64,000 nucleotides of DNA from an uncultured Oscillospiraceae bacterium (lineage in GTDB: Bacteria; Bacillota; Clostridia; Oscillospirales; Oscillospiraceae). A program made the translations under genes and the position numbers. Shown here piece by piece: positions 23,609 to 33,710 of this stretch. The stretch is taken from positions 1 through 64,000 of the forward strand of contig CAKTSA010000003.1 of the NCBI GenBank assembly GCA_934597585.1, given 5' to 3'. Within the stretch, counting starts at the first letter, position 1, and each line of letters starts with the position of its first letter. The notes under the pieces are model-generated. The model had not been told where the DNA came from. It was given only the letters and a program-made list of their open reading frames with translations, and did no database searches.

Positions 23609-26600
23609 TCAGTCCTCCAAAATCTCCAGCTCCTTTTCGTCCACCTTGCGGAGCTTCTTCTTGCTGACCAGCTCGTACATGCAGGGCACCACGAAGAGGG
23701 TCATCAGTGTGGCGTACAGCAAGCCGCCGATGCACACCAGGGCCACGGGCTGGATGAGGGAGGTGCCGGCGTTTTTGGCCAGGGCGGTGACGATCAGGCC
23801 CAGGATGGTGGTCAGGGAGGTCATGAGGATGGGGCGCAGGCGGGTGACGCCGGCGTCGACGATGGCGGCGCGGCGGTCCATGCCCGCCAGGCGCTGCTGG
23901 TTGATGTAGTCCACCAGGACGATGCCGTTGTTGACGATGATGCCCACCAGCATGACGAAGCCGATGAGGGCGATGACGCTGAGCTCTGTGCCGGTCAGCA
24001 GCAGGGCCAGGAAGCCGCCGGTGAAGGCCAGGGGGATGGTGAACATGACGATGAAGGGCTCACGCAGGGACTGGAACTGGGCCACCATGACGAAGTACAC
24101 CAGCACGATGCCCAGCAGCAGCATCAGCAGCACCTGGCCCATGGCGTCCATGATCTGCTCATTCTCGCCGTTGAACTCGATGGAGGCGCCGGCGGGCAGG
24201 TCCATGGCATTCACGGCCTTGGTCACCTGGTCGGACACCAGGGTGACGTTATTGCCGTCGGCAATGGCGGCGGTGACGGTGACGCAGCGGCGCTGCTGGT
24301 CCCGGCTGATGGTGTTGAGGCTGACGGTCTTTTCCACGGTGGCAACGTCCTTGAGCAGGAAGCTGGTATCGGTATCCTCGTCGACGCTGTCAGAGAGGGA
24401 GGACAGGGAAGAGGAGGAGCCGGAGCTGCTGCCGCCCATGGCGGAGGACATGGCGCTGTCGGGGTCGATCTTCAGCTCCGGCAGGGTCTCGACAGTGTAG
24501 GCGCTGTTTTCATCCTGCTGGATGATCAGCTGCAGGGAGGTGTCGTCCAGCTCCATGGCGGTGCCGGTGGTGCTGGTGTTCAGGGCGGCGGCCACCTGCA
24601 TGTAGATCTGGGCCACGGTCATACCGTGCTCCATGGCCTTGGTGCGGTCCACCGTCACGTGGAGGGCCTGGACCGCGTCCTCCAGACCGTCGGACACGTC
24701 GGCGGTGCCGTCTACCTGCTCGATGCGGGCGGCGATGGCCTGGGCGGTGGACTGCAGGGTCTCCATATCCTCGCTGTACACAGTCAGGGAGACGCCGTTG
24801 CCGGTGACGTAGCTCATCATGCTGGACATGACGTTGGCTGCGGTGACGGTGCAGTCCATGTCGGCACAGAGGTCCTCGATCTCCTTGCCGACGCTGTTGC
24901 CGGAGTAATCGTCCGGCAGGGTGATGTAGATCTCCGCGTCATATGCGCCGCCGGACGAGGAGGACATCATGCTCGCGGCGCTGTCCCCCTGGATCATGGC
25001 GCCCACGGCGTCCACGCCCTCGATGGTCATGCAGCGGCGGGCCACCTCGTCGGTGTAGGCCACGGCCTCCTCGCGGGTGCAGTCCTCCGGCATGGTGACG
25101 GTGACGTCGACGCTGTTCATATCCATATCCGGCATGAAGCTGAAGCCCCGCTTTACGGTGACCAGCCCTGTCAGGATCAGCAGGGCAAGGGAGGCGGCCA
25201 GCACCGCGGCCTTGTGGTTCAGGGACCAGGTGATGGCCTTTTTGTAGGCGGGGTAAATTTTATCCAGCAGACCCGGCTTCTGCTCCAGCGGGCGCTGGAG
25301 CATGCCGCTGGCCATGGAAGGCACCAGGGTCAGGGCCACCAGGAGGCTTGCCAGCAGGGAATAGGTGATGGTCAGGGCCAGGTCAGTGAACATCTGGCGG
25401 GTCAGGCCCTCCACAAACACGATGGGGGCGAAGACGCAGACGGTTGTGAGGGTACTGGCGGCGATGGCACCCAGCACCTGCTGGGCGCCGGACACGGCGG
25501 CCTGGACCACCGTGGCGCCCCGGGCGCGGAGACGGTAGATATTCTCGATGACCACCACGGAGTTATCCACCAGCATGCCCACCGCCACCAGCAGGCCGCT
25601 GAGGGAGATCATATTGATGGTGACGCCGGTGAAGTACATGAGCACCACGGCGAAGACCACGCTGGTGGGGATGGAGATGAGGGTGATGAGGGTGGGCCGC
25701 CAGTCACGCAGGAACAGGAACAGCACCACCACAGAGAACAGCGCGCCCCACAGCAGGGACGAGACGATGGTATCCACGATCAGGTGGATGTAGTCGCCCT
25801 GGTCCATCAGGGGCTTGAAGCTGATGCCGGGGTACTCCGCCGTCAGCTGCTCCAGGCGGGCGGTGATGTTGTCGGACACCTCCGCCGTGGCGTAGTTGGA
25901 CTGCTTGGTGAAGGAGGCGATGATGCCGTTTTCGCCGTTGAGCTTGGCGTAGATCTCGTCGGAGTTGTCGGTATAGAAGACGGTGGCCACATCGCTGAGG
26001 CGGATGGGCTCCATGCCGTCGATGCCCAGGTCGAAGAGGACCATGTCCTCCAGCTCCTGGGTGGTGGAGATCTCGTTGCCCACGGAGACCATGTAGCTGA
26101 CGCCGTCGTTATCGTCGATGTAGCCGGCGGGCATGGAGAAGTCCTGGGCCGTCAGCAGCTGCTCCACCATGGTGACGGACAGCATGCCGTCCAGATCCAG
26201 CTGCTCCAGCACCTGCTTGCGGGTCTGGGCCAGCTGCTCCTCCCCCTGCTCGATCTGCTGGAGGGCCAGCTTCAGCTGGACGTTGCCCTCGGTCATCAGC
26301 AGGACGCCGTCCATGGCGGATTCCACGCCATCGGATACCTGGTCGCCGATGCCGGTGATATTTTTGGGATCGTTGAGGTAGTCCTCGATGGCCTTGATGG
26401 TCTTCTGCATCTGCTCCAGCTGCTGCTGGGTGCGCTCCGCCTCCATGCGGGCCACGATCTGCGTATTCTCGGTGATCCGCGCGGCCAGTTCGGCGTTGAA
26501 TGCCGTCAGCCGGGCGTTTTCCTCTGCGGCGGCAGCCTTGTCCTCCAGCGAGGCTTCGGGATCGTCGATGATGGCCTGGTTCTGCTGGATCTTCTCATTA

Positions 26601-27451
26601 TTCTTCACCATATCCGCCTGATCGGCGGCGATCTGCTCACGCCGCTGCTGTTCCTCCTCCGACATGGCAGGGCCGGCCCCGGCGGCCTCCTTCAGAGCGC
26701 TGAGGGTCTTGTTCAGGGCGTCGGTCACGCTGTCGCCGATGCCGTCGGCGGCTTCGGCGATGCCCTTGTCCAGGGCCTCCTGGGCGTCGGTGACCTCTTT
26801 TTTGGCATCGGAGAGCTTGCCGGCGGCCTTGTCCAGCTCACGGCCCGCCTTCTGGCGGATGGTTTTGGTCAGGTCGGCCATCTTCTCGGCATCCAGCACC
26901 ACGTGCATCTCACGGTCCACGGTGCCCATGATCTCCACGCTGGCCACGCCGGTGACGCCGGTGAGCTTGCCGGTCAGCTCGCTGTCCACAAAGTCGCTGA
27001 GCTCGCCCACGTCCATGTCGCTGCTGCTGATGGCGGCCACCATGACGGGGATCATGGAGGGGTTCACCTTCAGGATATAGGGGGAGGAGACGGTGTCGTC
27101 CCACTGGCCCTGAACGGAGGAGACCTGCTGCTGGATGTCGATGCCCAGGGAGTCCATGTTGGCGCCGTTCTCAAACCCCAGCACCACCATGGACACGCTG
27201 TTCTGGCTGGAGGACTGGATGGTCTTCAGCTGGTCCAGGGTGGCCAGGGCCTTTTCCAGGGGCTTGGTGATCTCCTTTTCCACGCTCTCGGGACTGGCGC
27301 CGGGGTCGCTGGTGACCACGATGACGTAGGGGTAGTCCATGTTGGGCATCAGGTCGGGGGTCATCTTCAGATAGGCCACCACGCCCAGGATCAGGATGGC
27401 GATGGTCACCACATAGACGGTCAGGGGTTTCTTGACACTAAAGGCAGGCAC
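23609..27451 (-). CDS. RND-family exporter permease with coiled-coil insertion (1280 aa)
   Basis: This is a proton-driven membrane exporter of the HAE1/AcrB type. The first span (VYVVTIAILILGVVAYL) is followed by PDLMPNMDYPYV, and the porter and membrane domains occur in two halves, with GMLVDNSVVVIEN in TM4 and GIIVNNGIVLVDY in TM10; one of the paired TM4 aspartates is Asn. A normal RND protein is about 1040 residues. The extra 200 are a Gln/Glu/Ala-rich coiled coil (about residues 205-410) inside the first extracytoplasmic loop. No adaptor or outer-membrane channel gene is near, as expected in a Gram-positive cell; the coil may replace an adaptor. GTG start with AGAGGA 8 nt before it. Substrate unknown. 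Confidence 0.93.
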   Translation of the reverse strand: MPAFSVKKPLTVYVVTIAILILGVVAYLKMTPDLMPNMDYPYVIVVTSDPGASPESVEKEITKPLEKALATLDQLKTIQSSSQNSVSMVVLGFENGANMDSLGIDIQQQVSSVQGQWDDTVSSPYILKVNPSMIPVMVAAISSSDMDVGELSDFVDSELTGKLTGVTGVASVEIMGTVDREMHVVLDAEKMADLTKTIRQKAGRELDKAAGKLSDAKKEVTDAQEALDKGIAEAADGIGDSVTDALNKTLSALKEAAGAGPAMSEEEQQRREQIAADQADMVKNNEKIQQNQAIIDDPEASLEDKAAAAEENARLTAFNAELAARITENTQIVARMEAERTQQQLEQMQKTIKAIEDYLNDPKNITGIGDQVSDGVESAMDGVLLMTEGNVQLKLALQQIEQGEEQLAQTRKQVLEQLDLDGMLSVTMVEQLLTAQDFSMPAGYIDDNDGVSYMVSVGNEISTTQELEDMVLFDLGIDGMEPIRLSDVATVFYTDNSDEIYAKLNGENGIIASFTKQSNYATAEVSDNITARLEQLTAEYPGISFKPLMDQGDYIHLIVDTIVSSLLWGALFSVVVLFLFLRDWRPTLITLISIPTSVVFAVVLMYFTGVTINMISLSGLLVAVGMLVDNSVVVIENIYRLRARGATVVQAAVSGAQQVLGAIAASTLTTVCVFAPIVFVEGLTRQMFTDLALTITYSLLASLLVALTLVPSMASGMLQRPLEQKPGLLDKIYPAYKKAITWSLNHKAAVLAASLALLILTGLVTVKRGFSFMPDMDMNSVDVTVTMPEDCTREEAVAYTDEVARRCMTIEGVDAVGAMIQGDSAASMMSSSSGGAYDAEIYITLPDDYSGNSVGKEIEDLCADMDCTVTAANVMSSMMSYVTGNGVSLTVYSEDMETLQSTAQAIAARIEQVDGTADVSDGLEDAVQALHVTVDRTKAMEHGMTVAQIYMQVAAALNTSTTGTAMELDDTSLQLIIQQDENSAYTVETLPELKIDPDSAMSSAMGGSSSGSSSSLSSLSDSVDEDTDTSFLLKDVATVEKTVSLNTISRDQQRRCVTVTAAIADGNNVTLVSDQVTKAVNAMDLPAGASIEFNGENEQIMDAMGQVLLMLLLGIVLVYFVMVAQFQSLREPFIVMFTIPLAFTGGFLALLLTGTELSVIALIGFVMLVGIIVNNGIVLVDYINQQRLAGMDRRAAIVDAGVTRLRPILMTSLTTILGLIVTALAKNAGTSLIQPVALVCIGGLLYATLMTLFVVPCMYELVSKKKLRKVDEKELEILED

Positions 27452-27529
27452 GGATTTCTTCCTCTCTACAGCGCCGCAGGGCGCGCCACGGATACGGTGA
27501 AGCGGCGGATGCCGCGGTTTTGACGCTTT

Positions 27530-27558
27530 AGTTTACCACCACTTCTTTTTCAAATCAA
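27530..27558 (-). promoter_or_regulatory. Promoter of the RND exporter gene
   Basis: TTGATT (27553-27558) and TAAACT (27530-27535) on the minus strand are 17 bp apart, about 80 bp before the GTG. The remaining space to 27800 is divergent intergenic DNA in which I see no gene. Confidence 0.6.
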
Positions 27559-27807
27559 TCGCTGGGGCGAAAAATTTACGTTTCTGTTACAATTATGAAC
27601 GGAGCATATGCTAACCGAGGAAAAATGGCATGGTTTGCGGCAAAATAGTTCGGGGGTCGAAGGAAAGGGGAATGCGGCGGACGGAGGTGCGGCGATGGTC
27701 AAGAATGTATGGAACATTCCACTTATACCGTGCTGAAAGTTCCGAAAATGCGCCATTTTGCACAAAAACGGTAACATTTTTTCTACGTTTATTCTTCGTT
27801 TCAGAGG

Positions 27808-27836
27808 GAGACATTGTTTCGTTTCCGTACTATAAT
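27808..27836 (+). promoter_or_regulatory. Promoter of gapdh
   Basis: GAGACA (27808-27813) and a perfect TATAAT (27831-27836) with a 17-bp spacer lie 57 bp before the ATG, with AAAGGAAAACAAT as ribosome site. Confidence 0.7.
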
Positions 27837-27892
27837 GGTAGACGGAACAAAAAAGGCCGCATGGCGGCGACGAAAAGTGAAAGGAAAACAAT

Positions 27893-28936
<1,044 letters not shown>

Positions 28937-28943
28937 AAGCAAA

Positions 28944-28977
28944 GAAAAAAGCCTGCGTTGCAGGCTTTTTTCTTTTG
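28944..28977. terminator. Terminator after gapdh
   Basis: AAAAAAGCCTGC and GCAGGCTTTTTT flank a GTT loop. Runs on both sides make it bidirectional, so it may also stop the sigma/anti-sigma transcript. Confidence 0.9.
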
Positions 28978-28978
28978 C

Positions 28979-29096
28979 AGAGAAGAGAGAAGAGTGAAAA
29001 GTGAAGAGTTGAGGTATGCCGCCTGCAGCGGCATGAATTGAATCGTGCCGCATGGCGGCACACCGCTTCTCTTCACTTTTCTCTTTTATCTTTTCA
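28979..29096. repeat. Palindromic repeat, GTGAAAAGTGAAGAG family
   Basis: AGAGTGAAAAGTGAAGAG at the left end and CTTCACTTTTCTCTT at the right end are inverted, enclosing two inner hairpins (GCCGCCTGCAGCGGC and GTGCCGCATGGCGGCAC). A near-identical copy lies at 61291-61400, and fragments at 57334-57411 and 63340-63406. Confidence 0.75.
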
Positions 29097-30065
29097 CTTA
29101 CCCTCGGCCATCTGGTCAAAGGCAAAGGCGTCGGCGATGGTTTCCAGCACCTCGTTGGGCATGGATATCTCGCCCTGTTCCGCATCGCTCCAGCGGACAT
29201 CCAGCACGTTCACCACCAGATAGGCATCCGGCAGATCGCCAATGATCAGCGCCTTGTCCGGCCCCATGGCCAGCATGACCGGTATGCCGCAGGCGGTCTC
29301 GTATTCCCACTGGGTATACTCTTCCACATTGCCGATGGGCAGGTAGGACACGGACAGATAGCCCTTTTCATTGCATACGAGCTGGTAGCTGACGGGATAG
29401 GCCCAGCGTCCGTCAGAGAGCGTGAAGGTGCCCTCTGCCATAAAACTGCCGCTGTCATAGGCGTAGCCGCCGTCAAATACATGACCGTAGGCTTCGCAGC
29501 TCTTCGGCAGGACGTTGGCGATCCGCTCCGGCAGCGCGTCGCTGATGGTATACAGTGTGGGGCTGTTCAGCAGCGTCAGGCCGTATTCATCGGCAATGGC
29601 GTCCAGCTCGTCGGCCATTTCCTGGGTATAGCAGGGATAGGCGTTATAGCGGGCGTCCAGTCCGGTGTCGCCGTTGCCGATGCTGGCCAGAATCATGCCG
29701 TCCGGGTCATAGCTGTTATAGAAGTTTTGCCAGCGCATGTTGGCCATAGCCTCCGGGCTGTCTGCCAGCCCCTGCAGGCTCAGCACGTCCGTGTTATCAT
29801 AGGGTTCGCCGGTGTCGCCGTTTTGATGGTAGAGAATGGCCGAACGCAGGCCGAACAGGTCGGTGGCGTAGGTAACGGTGGCAAAGGCCAGCACCAGCAC
29901 CAGGGCCGCCGCCAGGATCAGCGCGCCCCGGAAGGGGCGCCGTTTGGATGGGGCCAGCCGTTTCGGCCCGGCCGCTTCGGCCCGGATGGCTTGCAGCATC
30001 CGCTCCTTGGCCTCGTCGCTGGGACGCAGGTCGTCATAGGCGCGGTAGATATCGTCAGGCGTCAT
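29094..30065 (-). CDS. Membrane protein, probable anti-sigma factor partner of the ECF sigma gene
   Basis: The 323-residue protein has a short cytoplasmic N-terminus (MTPDDIYRAYDDLRPSDEAKERML), one span (ALILAAALVLVLAFATVTYA, about 48-67) and a roughly 250-residue extracytoplasmic domain that I do not recognise. This topology, and an 11-nt overlap with the sigma gene upstream, are typical of anti-sigma factors, in which the N-terminal tail holds the sigma factor at the membrane. No zinc-binding HxxxCxxC motif is seen, so it is not a ZAS-type anti-sigma. The external domain could sense an envelope signal. The role is inferred from position and topology only. Confidence 0.7.
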   Translation of the reverse strand: MTPDDIYRAYDDLRPSDEAKERMLQAIRAEAAGPKRLAPSKRRPFRGALILAAALVLVLAFATVTYATDLFGLRSAILYHQNGDTGEPYDNTDVLSLQGLADSPEAMANMRWQNFYNSYDPDGMILASIGNGDTGLDARYNAYPCYTQEMADELDAIADEYGLTLLNSPTLYTISDALPERIANVLPKSCEAYGHVFDGGYAYDSGSFMAEGTFTLSDGRWAYPVSYQLVCNEKGYLSVSYLPIGNVEEYTQWEYETACGIPVMLAMGPDKALIIGDLPDAYLVVNVLDVRWSDAEQGEISMPNEVLETIADAFAFDQMAEGK

Positions 30066-30558
30066 AGGGATACACCTCCAATGCCAGTTTCAGTTTCTTG
30101 CGGGCGCGGTTCAGGCGGCTGCGGATGGTGGCAGGGGCTACGTTCAGCATTTGGGCGATCTGTGCGGTGGGGTAGCCCTCGTAGTAATAGAGATAGACCG
30201 GCAGTTTATAATCCTCCGGCAGGGCCAGCACCGCCTGCAGCGTCTCGTCCGGGGCCGGGTCCTCCACGGTGGGGGGCTCGGCGAGGCTGTCGATGCTCTC
30301 GCGTCTGCGCCATGGGCTGCGCAGGGCACTTTTGCACAGGTTGGACACGGTGACGATGAGCCACGCCTTTTCGTGCTGCTCGGTGTCAAATTCCGTGCCG
30401 CTGCGCAGCAGGCGGAGAAAGGCCTCCTGCACCATATCCTCCGCGTCCGCGCCGTTTTTCATGAAAGAGTAGGCCACGCGGTATATGGTATCCACATGGC
30501 GCTGATAGATGCTGTCGATGTCTTTGTCCGTACGCAACAAAGTGTTCGTCGTGACCAC
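30055..30558 (-). CDS. ECF-type sigma-70 family factor
   Basis: The 167-residue protein has sigma region 2 (YQRHVDTIYRVAYSFMKNGADAEDMVQEAF split across residues 18-47) and region 4 (VYLYYYEGYPTAQIAQMLNVAP then TIRSRLNRARKKLK), with no regions 1 or 3, which defines an ECF-type factor. It would direct RNA polymerase to a small regulon under control of the membrane protein encoded next. The frame can start at the GTG at 30558, but this sits inside the ribosome site AAAGGAGG; a TTG 18-21 nt further on is also possible, so the first residues are uncertain. Target promoters are not identifiable here. Confidence 0.88.
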   Translation of the reverse strand: MVTTNTLLRTDKDIDSIYQRHVDTIYRVAYSFMKNGADAEDMVQEAFLRLLRSGTEFDTEQHEKAWLIVTVSNLCKSALRSPWRRRESIDSLAEPPTVEDPAPDETLQAVLALPEDYKLPVYLYYYEGYPTAQIAQMLNVAPATIRSRLNRARKKLKLALEVYPYDA

Positions 30559-30630
30559 CTCCTTTCATACCGGATACGCGGGAGAGGGGGGAAATGTTGC
30601 AGGGAAAGTTTTGTTTATTGAGATAGGAGG

Positions 30631-31322
30631 TTTCGCCCTCCGGGGCGAGGACGGCCTCCGGCGGGCTACTTTTCCCAGCAGCTGGAAAAGTAGCCAAAAG
30701 AGCCGGAAGAAACCGATGGTTTCTTCACTTCCTTGCGCGCTATGCGCTATGCTAAATTGTGAGTGTTCCCTCACGTTCACATAAAAATTCCCTTATCGTT
30801 TCGTTAAAAGGATCGTCTCTGCTTCTGCGCCGCTGCCGCTGACTGGTACGGAGAAGGACATTGCGTGTCTCTCGTGCGGCGGGGTGAGGTCACCCCGCCC
30901 TACGGCCGTGTATCATACCGTTTTGTGCGGGGCGTCGAGGACGCCGCCCCCTACAAAAATTCTACCGGTAGGCGACCCGCCGAACAACGCTTTTGGTTCT
31001 ACCGTTGAGAACGTGAGCGGCAGCGGCGCAAGAGGGACAGACGATTCGTCATACGTACCGATAACCACCGTGTCCTGTGAACACGTGGTATAAGGTATCA
31101 TAATTGGCAAAAGGCATAGCGTGCGCGGATTCTTAAACCGCAGGTTTAAGCAGCGTTTTTGGGGAGCGAACCGAGCGCTGCCTGTGGCAGATACAGCGAG
31201 GTGAGCGAGTGGCAGCGGTCAAAATTTCAAGCGCCCGCCGTGAGGCAGCGCAGAAATTTTGGGCACCGCAACAGGGCACTTTTGCCGCCACGGGCAAAAG
31301 TAACTCGCCCCGGAGGGCGAAA
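30631..31322. repeat. Long palindromic intergenic element, copy 1 (692 bp)
   Basis: The ends are hairpins TTTCGCCCTCCGGGGCGA and TCGCCCCGGAGGGCGA. Next to each is a CTTTT...AAAAG hairpin, then an AAACC/GGTTT hairpin (left GAAACCGATGGTTTC, right TTAAACCGCAGGTTTAA). The core is the wide dyad CGCCGCTGCCGCT/AGCGGCAGCGGCG. The right side carries the GAGCGCTGCC...CAAAATTTC module (31170-31275). A GTGAGGTCAC-type REP pair (30874-30954) is inserted in the core. No coding frame is conserved among copies. Confidence 0.85.
30874..30954. repeat. REP-like short palindromes inside copy 1
   Basis: GCGGGGTGAGGTCACCCCGCCCTAC and GGGGCGTCGAGGACGCCGCCCC (each an inverted repeat) occur back to back. Relatives are at 44138-44166, 46250-46335 and 54582-54667. 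They interrupt a larger repeat, so they inserted later. Confidence 0.7.
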
Positions 31323-31390
31323 CACCCTTCTTTCTTAAAAAAGAAGAAGGGGACGGCTGCGCCGTCCCCCTTCTGTTTCATGCCAGTTTC

Positions 31391-31870
31391 TCAGACCTGC
31401 TCCTCGTCGGTGCGGTTGCGCCAGGCCAGCTCCTGCTCCAGCTCGAACTCCAGCTTCTGGACACGGGCCTTCAGCTCGTCGTAGTGCTCGCTCTGGACAT
31501 AGTACTTGACGAAGGAGAAGGTGGCCTCGGCAAACTCCTCCTCGGTGTAGGAGGGCAGCAGGGAGCCGCCGCTGCGGCGCAGGCCGCTGACGTTGATGAC
31601 CACCAGACGGCGGTGCTGCTCGCTGAGCTGGAAGAGCTTCAGCTTTTCAGGGATCTCCAGACCCAGGTCATACTGCTCGTTGACCAGGTTCAGCAGCCGC
31701 GCCTGCTCCGGCTTGGCGGAGACGATGACGCCGTGGCGGGAGAACAGGTCCTTCAGATAGTCCACGGACACCTCTTCCCGGGTGATGGTGCCCTTGCCGA
31801 TACCGGTGAGCATGGTGTTGGACAGGTTCAGGCTCACGTAAACCTCGTGGCCGGTGGTAGGATAGCGCAT
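31391..31870 (-). CDS. Conserved-looking hypothetical protein (159 aa)
   Basis: I do not recognise this protein. It has no signal peptide or membrane span. Residues 1-80 are mixed alpha/beta (MRYPTTGHEVYVSLNLSNT start), a middle strand region reads HRRLVVINVSGLRR, and the last 45 residues are charged and helical (VQSEHYDELKARVQKLEFEL), probably a coiled coil that could give a dimer. A good ribosome site (AGGAGG, 9 nt before the ATG) and an upstream promoter show that it is a real gene, transcribed alone. The downstream neighbour is a large repeat. No function is proposed. Confidence 0.8.
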   Translation of the reverse strand: MRYPTTGHEVYVSLNLSNTMLTGIGKGTITREEVSVDYLKDLFSRHGVIVSAKPEQARLLNLVNEQYDLGLEIPEKLKLFQLSEQHRRLVVINVSGLRRSGGSLLPSYTEEEFAEATFSFVKYYVQSEHYDELKARVQKLEFELEQELAWRNRTDEEQV

Positions 31871-31936
31871 AACACAAGACCTCCTGCTTTTCCTTTGGTT
31901 GTCAAGGGCACGCGGGCCCTCTCCTCTTATAGTCCC

Positions 31937-31965
31937 ATCTTAGCAGGTCGGCGGGAGAAATGCAA
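31937..31965 (-). promoter_or_regulatory. Promoter of the 159-aa hypothetical gene
   Basis: TTGCAT (31960-31965) and TAAGAT (31937-31942) on the minus strand are 17 bp apart, with a TGC extension before the -10. Confidence 0.65.
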
Positions 31966-32059
31966 TAAAAACTTACAAAAATAACAGATTATTTTTGTGC
32001 AATTGTGCTAAATGTATGGAATGAGTGATACTTTTGGGTGATGGTGCAGGAAACAAATG

Positions 32060-32219
32060 CCTCGCAGAGTTCGCGTCCGCAGACGCGAATCATTCAAATT
32101 ATTTTTCCGGCGGCGTGTACGTCGGAAAAATTCTTCTCGGCCGCCAGTGTGTCCGAAGGATGCGCGCAGCCGGCCGCAAGCTCCATTGGCAGCAAAATCG
32201 CAAGATTTTGCGCCAGTTC
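32060..32219. repeat. Repeat related to 23516-23608
   Basis: This holds small hairpins (TTCGCGTCCGCAGACGCGAA; TTTTTCCGGCGGC...GTCGGAAAAA) followed by CGGCCGCAAGCTCCATTGGCA and a GCCAGTTCTCA end, which match the tail of the 23.5-kb region. It lies directly after the stop of the radical SAM gene. No gene is seen from 31871 to 32219. Confidence 0.55.
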
Positions 32220-33089
32220 TCACACCCCCGTCAGGTCAAACGGCGGGGTGTATTCCGCTCGGGCGGCGGTGCGCTCTTGGGTGAAGCCGTCGGTGATGCC
32301 GCAGTTCTCCATGTAGGCGACGGCGGCGCGGTACTCCGAGCGGGTCACGTGGCGGCGCAGGGGGCCCTCGGCGCCCTCCTGGGGGGTGTACTGGCTCATG
32401 AGGGAGAACAGCACTTCGCCGGGCCGGAAGTTCTTCGCCACCCAGTCGATGCAGCGGCGGGTGTTGTCCATCTGGCCCGGCAGCACCAGGTGGCGGATCA
32501 CCACGCCCCGCTTGAGAAGGCCGTCCTCCAGCAGGCAGGGGCCGGTCTGGCGGACCATCTCGCGGATGGCGGCGGTGGCCACGGAGAAGTAGTCCGGCGC
32601 GGCGGAGAGGCGGGCAGCCAGGCCATCGTCGGCGTATTTCAGGTCGGGCAGGTAGATATCCACCTTGCCCTCCAGCTGCCGCAGGGTGTCCACCGACTCG
32701 TAGCCGCCGCAGTTGTAGACCACGGGGACGCTCAGCTTCGGCTCCAGGGCAGGGAGGATCCAGGGCAGGAAGTGGGTGGGGGTCACCAGGTTGATGTTGT
32801 GGGCGCCCCGGGCGATGAGCTCTTCAAAGATCTGGCGCAGACGCTCCGTGGTGACGGCCTTGCCGAAGCCGCCGGCGGAGATGGAGCCGTTCTGACAGTA
32901 GCAGCAGCGGAGGGTGCAGCCGGAGAAGAAGACGGTGCCGCTGCCGTTGGTGCCGGAGATGGGGGGCTCCTCCCACATGTGCAGGGCGGCGCGGGCCACG
33001 CGAATACCCGCCGGCATGCCGCAGAAGCCGTGGCCGGCCTCTTCCGTCCGCTCTGCGGCGCAGCGGCGGGGGCACAGGGTGCAGATCAT
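32220..33089 (-). CDS. Radical SAM protein of the pyruvate formate-lyase-activase-like group
   Basis: The 289-residue protein begins MICTLCPRRCAAERTEE, a cysteine-rich N-terminal segment, and has the radical SAM cluster motif CTLRCCYC (C-x3-C-x2-C) near residue 55, followed by YNCGGYESVDTL and DIYLPDLKY typical of the PflA-like branch with TIM-barrel core. Such proteins cleave S-adenosylmethionine to start radical chemistry; the substrate is unknown. The ATG at 33089 shares bases with the tdk stop (ATGA), so the two are coupled, but no functional link between a thymidine kinase and this protein is evident. It could be an orphan glycyl-radical activase. Confidence 0.88.
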   Translation of the reverse strand: MICTLCPRRCAAERTEEAGHGFCGMPAGIRVARAALHMWEEPPISGTNGSGTVFFSGCTLRCCYCQNGSISAGGFGKAVTTERLRQIFEELIARGAHNINLVTPTHFLPWILPALEPKLSVPVVYNCGGYESVDTLRQLEGKVDIYLPDLKYADDGLAARLSAAPDYFSVATAAIREMVRQTGPCLLEDGLLKRGVVIRHLVLPGQMDNTRRCIDWVAKNFRPGEVLFSLMSQYTPQEGAEGPLRRHVTRSEYRAAVAYMENCGITDGFTQERTAARAEYTPPFDLTGV

Positions 33090-33673
33090 TTCCGCAGCCG
33101 GTGGAAGTCCGGCCCCAGATCGCCCGCCATCCAGTGGCGGCGGCACAGACCGATGTACTGGTCGTTGGCCCCCAGGACCACCTGCGCGCCCTCCTTCAGC
33201 ACGTGGCCCTGGTCGTCAAAGCGGGCGTTGAAGGCCGCCTTTTTGCCGCACCAGCAGATGGTCTTGACCTCCTCCAGCTTGTCGGCCAGCACCAGCAGGT
33301 GGTAGCTGCCGGGGAACAGGTCGCCCTTGAAGTCCGCCCGGAGACCGTAGCAGATGACGGGGATATTGCAGTCGTCCACCAGGTGGACCAGGTAGTAGAC
33401 CTCCTCCTTGGTGAGGAACTGGGCCTCGTCCACGATGATGCAGGCGTATTTCTGAAGCTCGGCGTCGGGCATGGCCTGCATCTCGTGGAAATAGACGCAG
33501 GGGTGCTTCAGGCCGATGCGGGAGGAGACCATGTGGTCGCCGTCCCGGGTGTCCAGCTGAGGTTTTACCAGCAGGGTGGCCTGGCCCCGCTCCTCGTAGT
33601 TGAAGCGGGCCATCAGCGCGTTGGCGCTCTTGCTGGAGCCCATGGCTCCGTATTTGAAGTAAAGCTGTGCCAT
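33086..33673 (-). CDS. tdk: Thymidine kinase
   Basis: This salvage enzyme phosphorylates thymidine with ATP. The 195-residue type II (TK1-like) protein has the P-loop KYGAMGSSKSANAL at residues 7-20, the Walker B motif IIVDEAQFL, the lasso region and two pairs of zinc ligands (CWCG and CRRHW). Length is normal. It is cytoplasmic. Ribosome site AAGGAGAGAACC lies before the ATG. It is the first gene of a two-gene unit with the radical SAM gene, flanked upstream by a long repeat element. Confidence 0.95.
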   Translation of the reverse strand: MAQLYFKYGAMGSSKSANALMARFNYEERGQATLLVKPQLDTRDGDHMVSSRIGLKHPCVYFHEMQAMPDAELQKYACIIVDEAQFLTKEEVYYLVHLVDDCNIPVICYGLRADFKGDLFPGSYHLLVLADKLEEVKTICWCGKKAAFNARFDDQGHVLKEGAQVVLGANDQYIGLCRRHWMAGDLGPDFHRLRK

Positions 33674-33710
33674 TGGTGTGGTTCTCTCCTTATTTATCTT
33701 CTGGTGGGGC

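Noticed and set aside
23507..27523. Plus-strand open frame opposite the RND exporter
   Set aside because: Rich in His, Gly, Gln and Asp with no domain; the minus-strand frame is an unmistakable RND protein.
30386..30697. A 103-codon frame overlapping the start of the ECF sigma gene
   Set aside because: It is out of frame with the sigma factor and has no family features; it includes the sigma ribosome site and repeat sequence.
30631..31322. Insertion sequence with transposase
   Set aside because: No transposase frame is present in any copy; the elements can only be non-autonomous.
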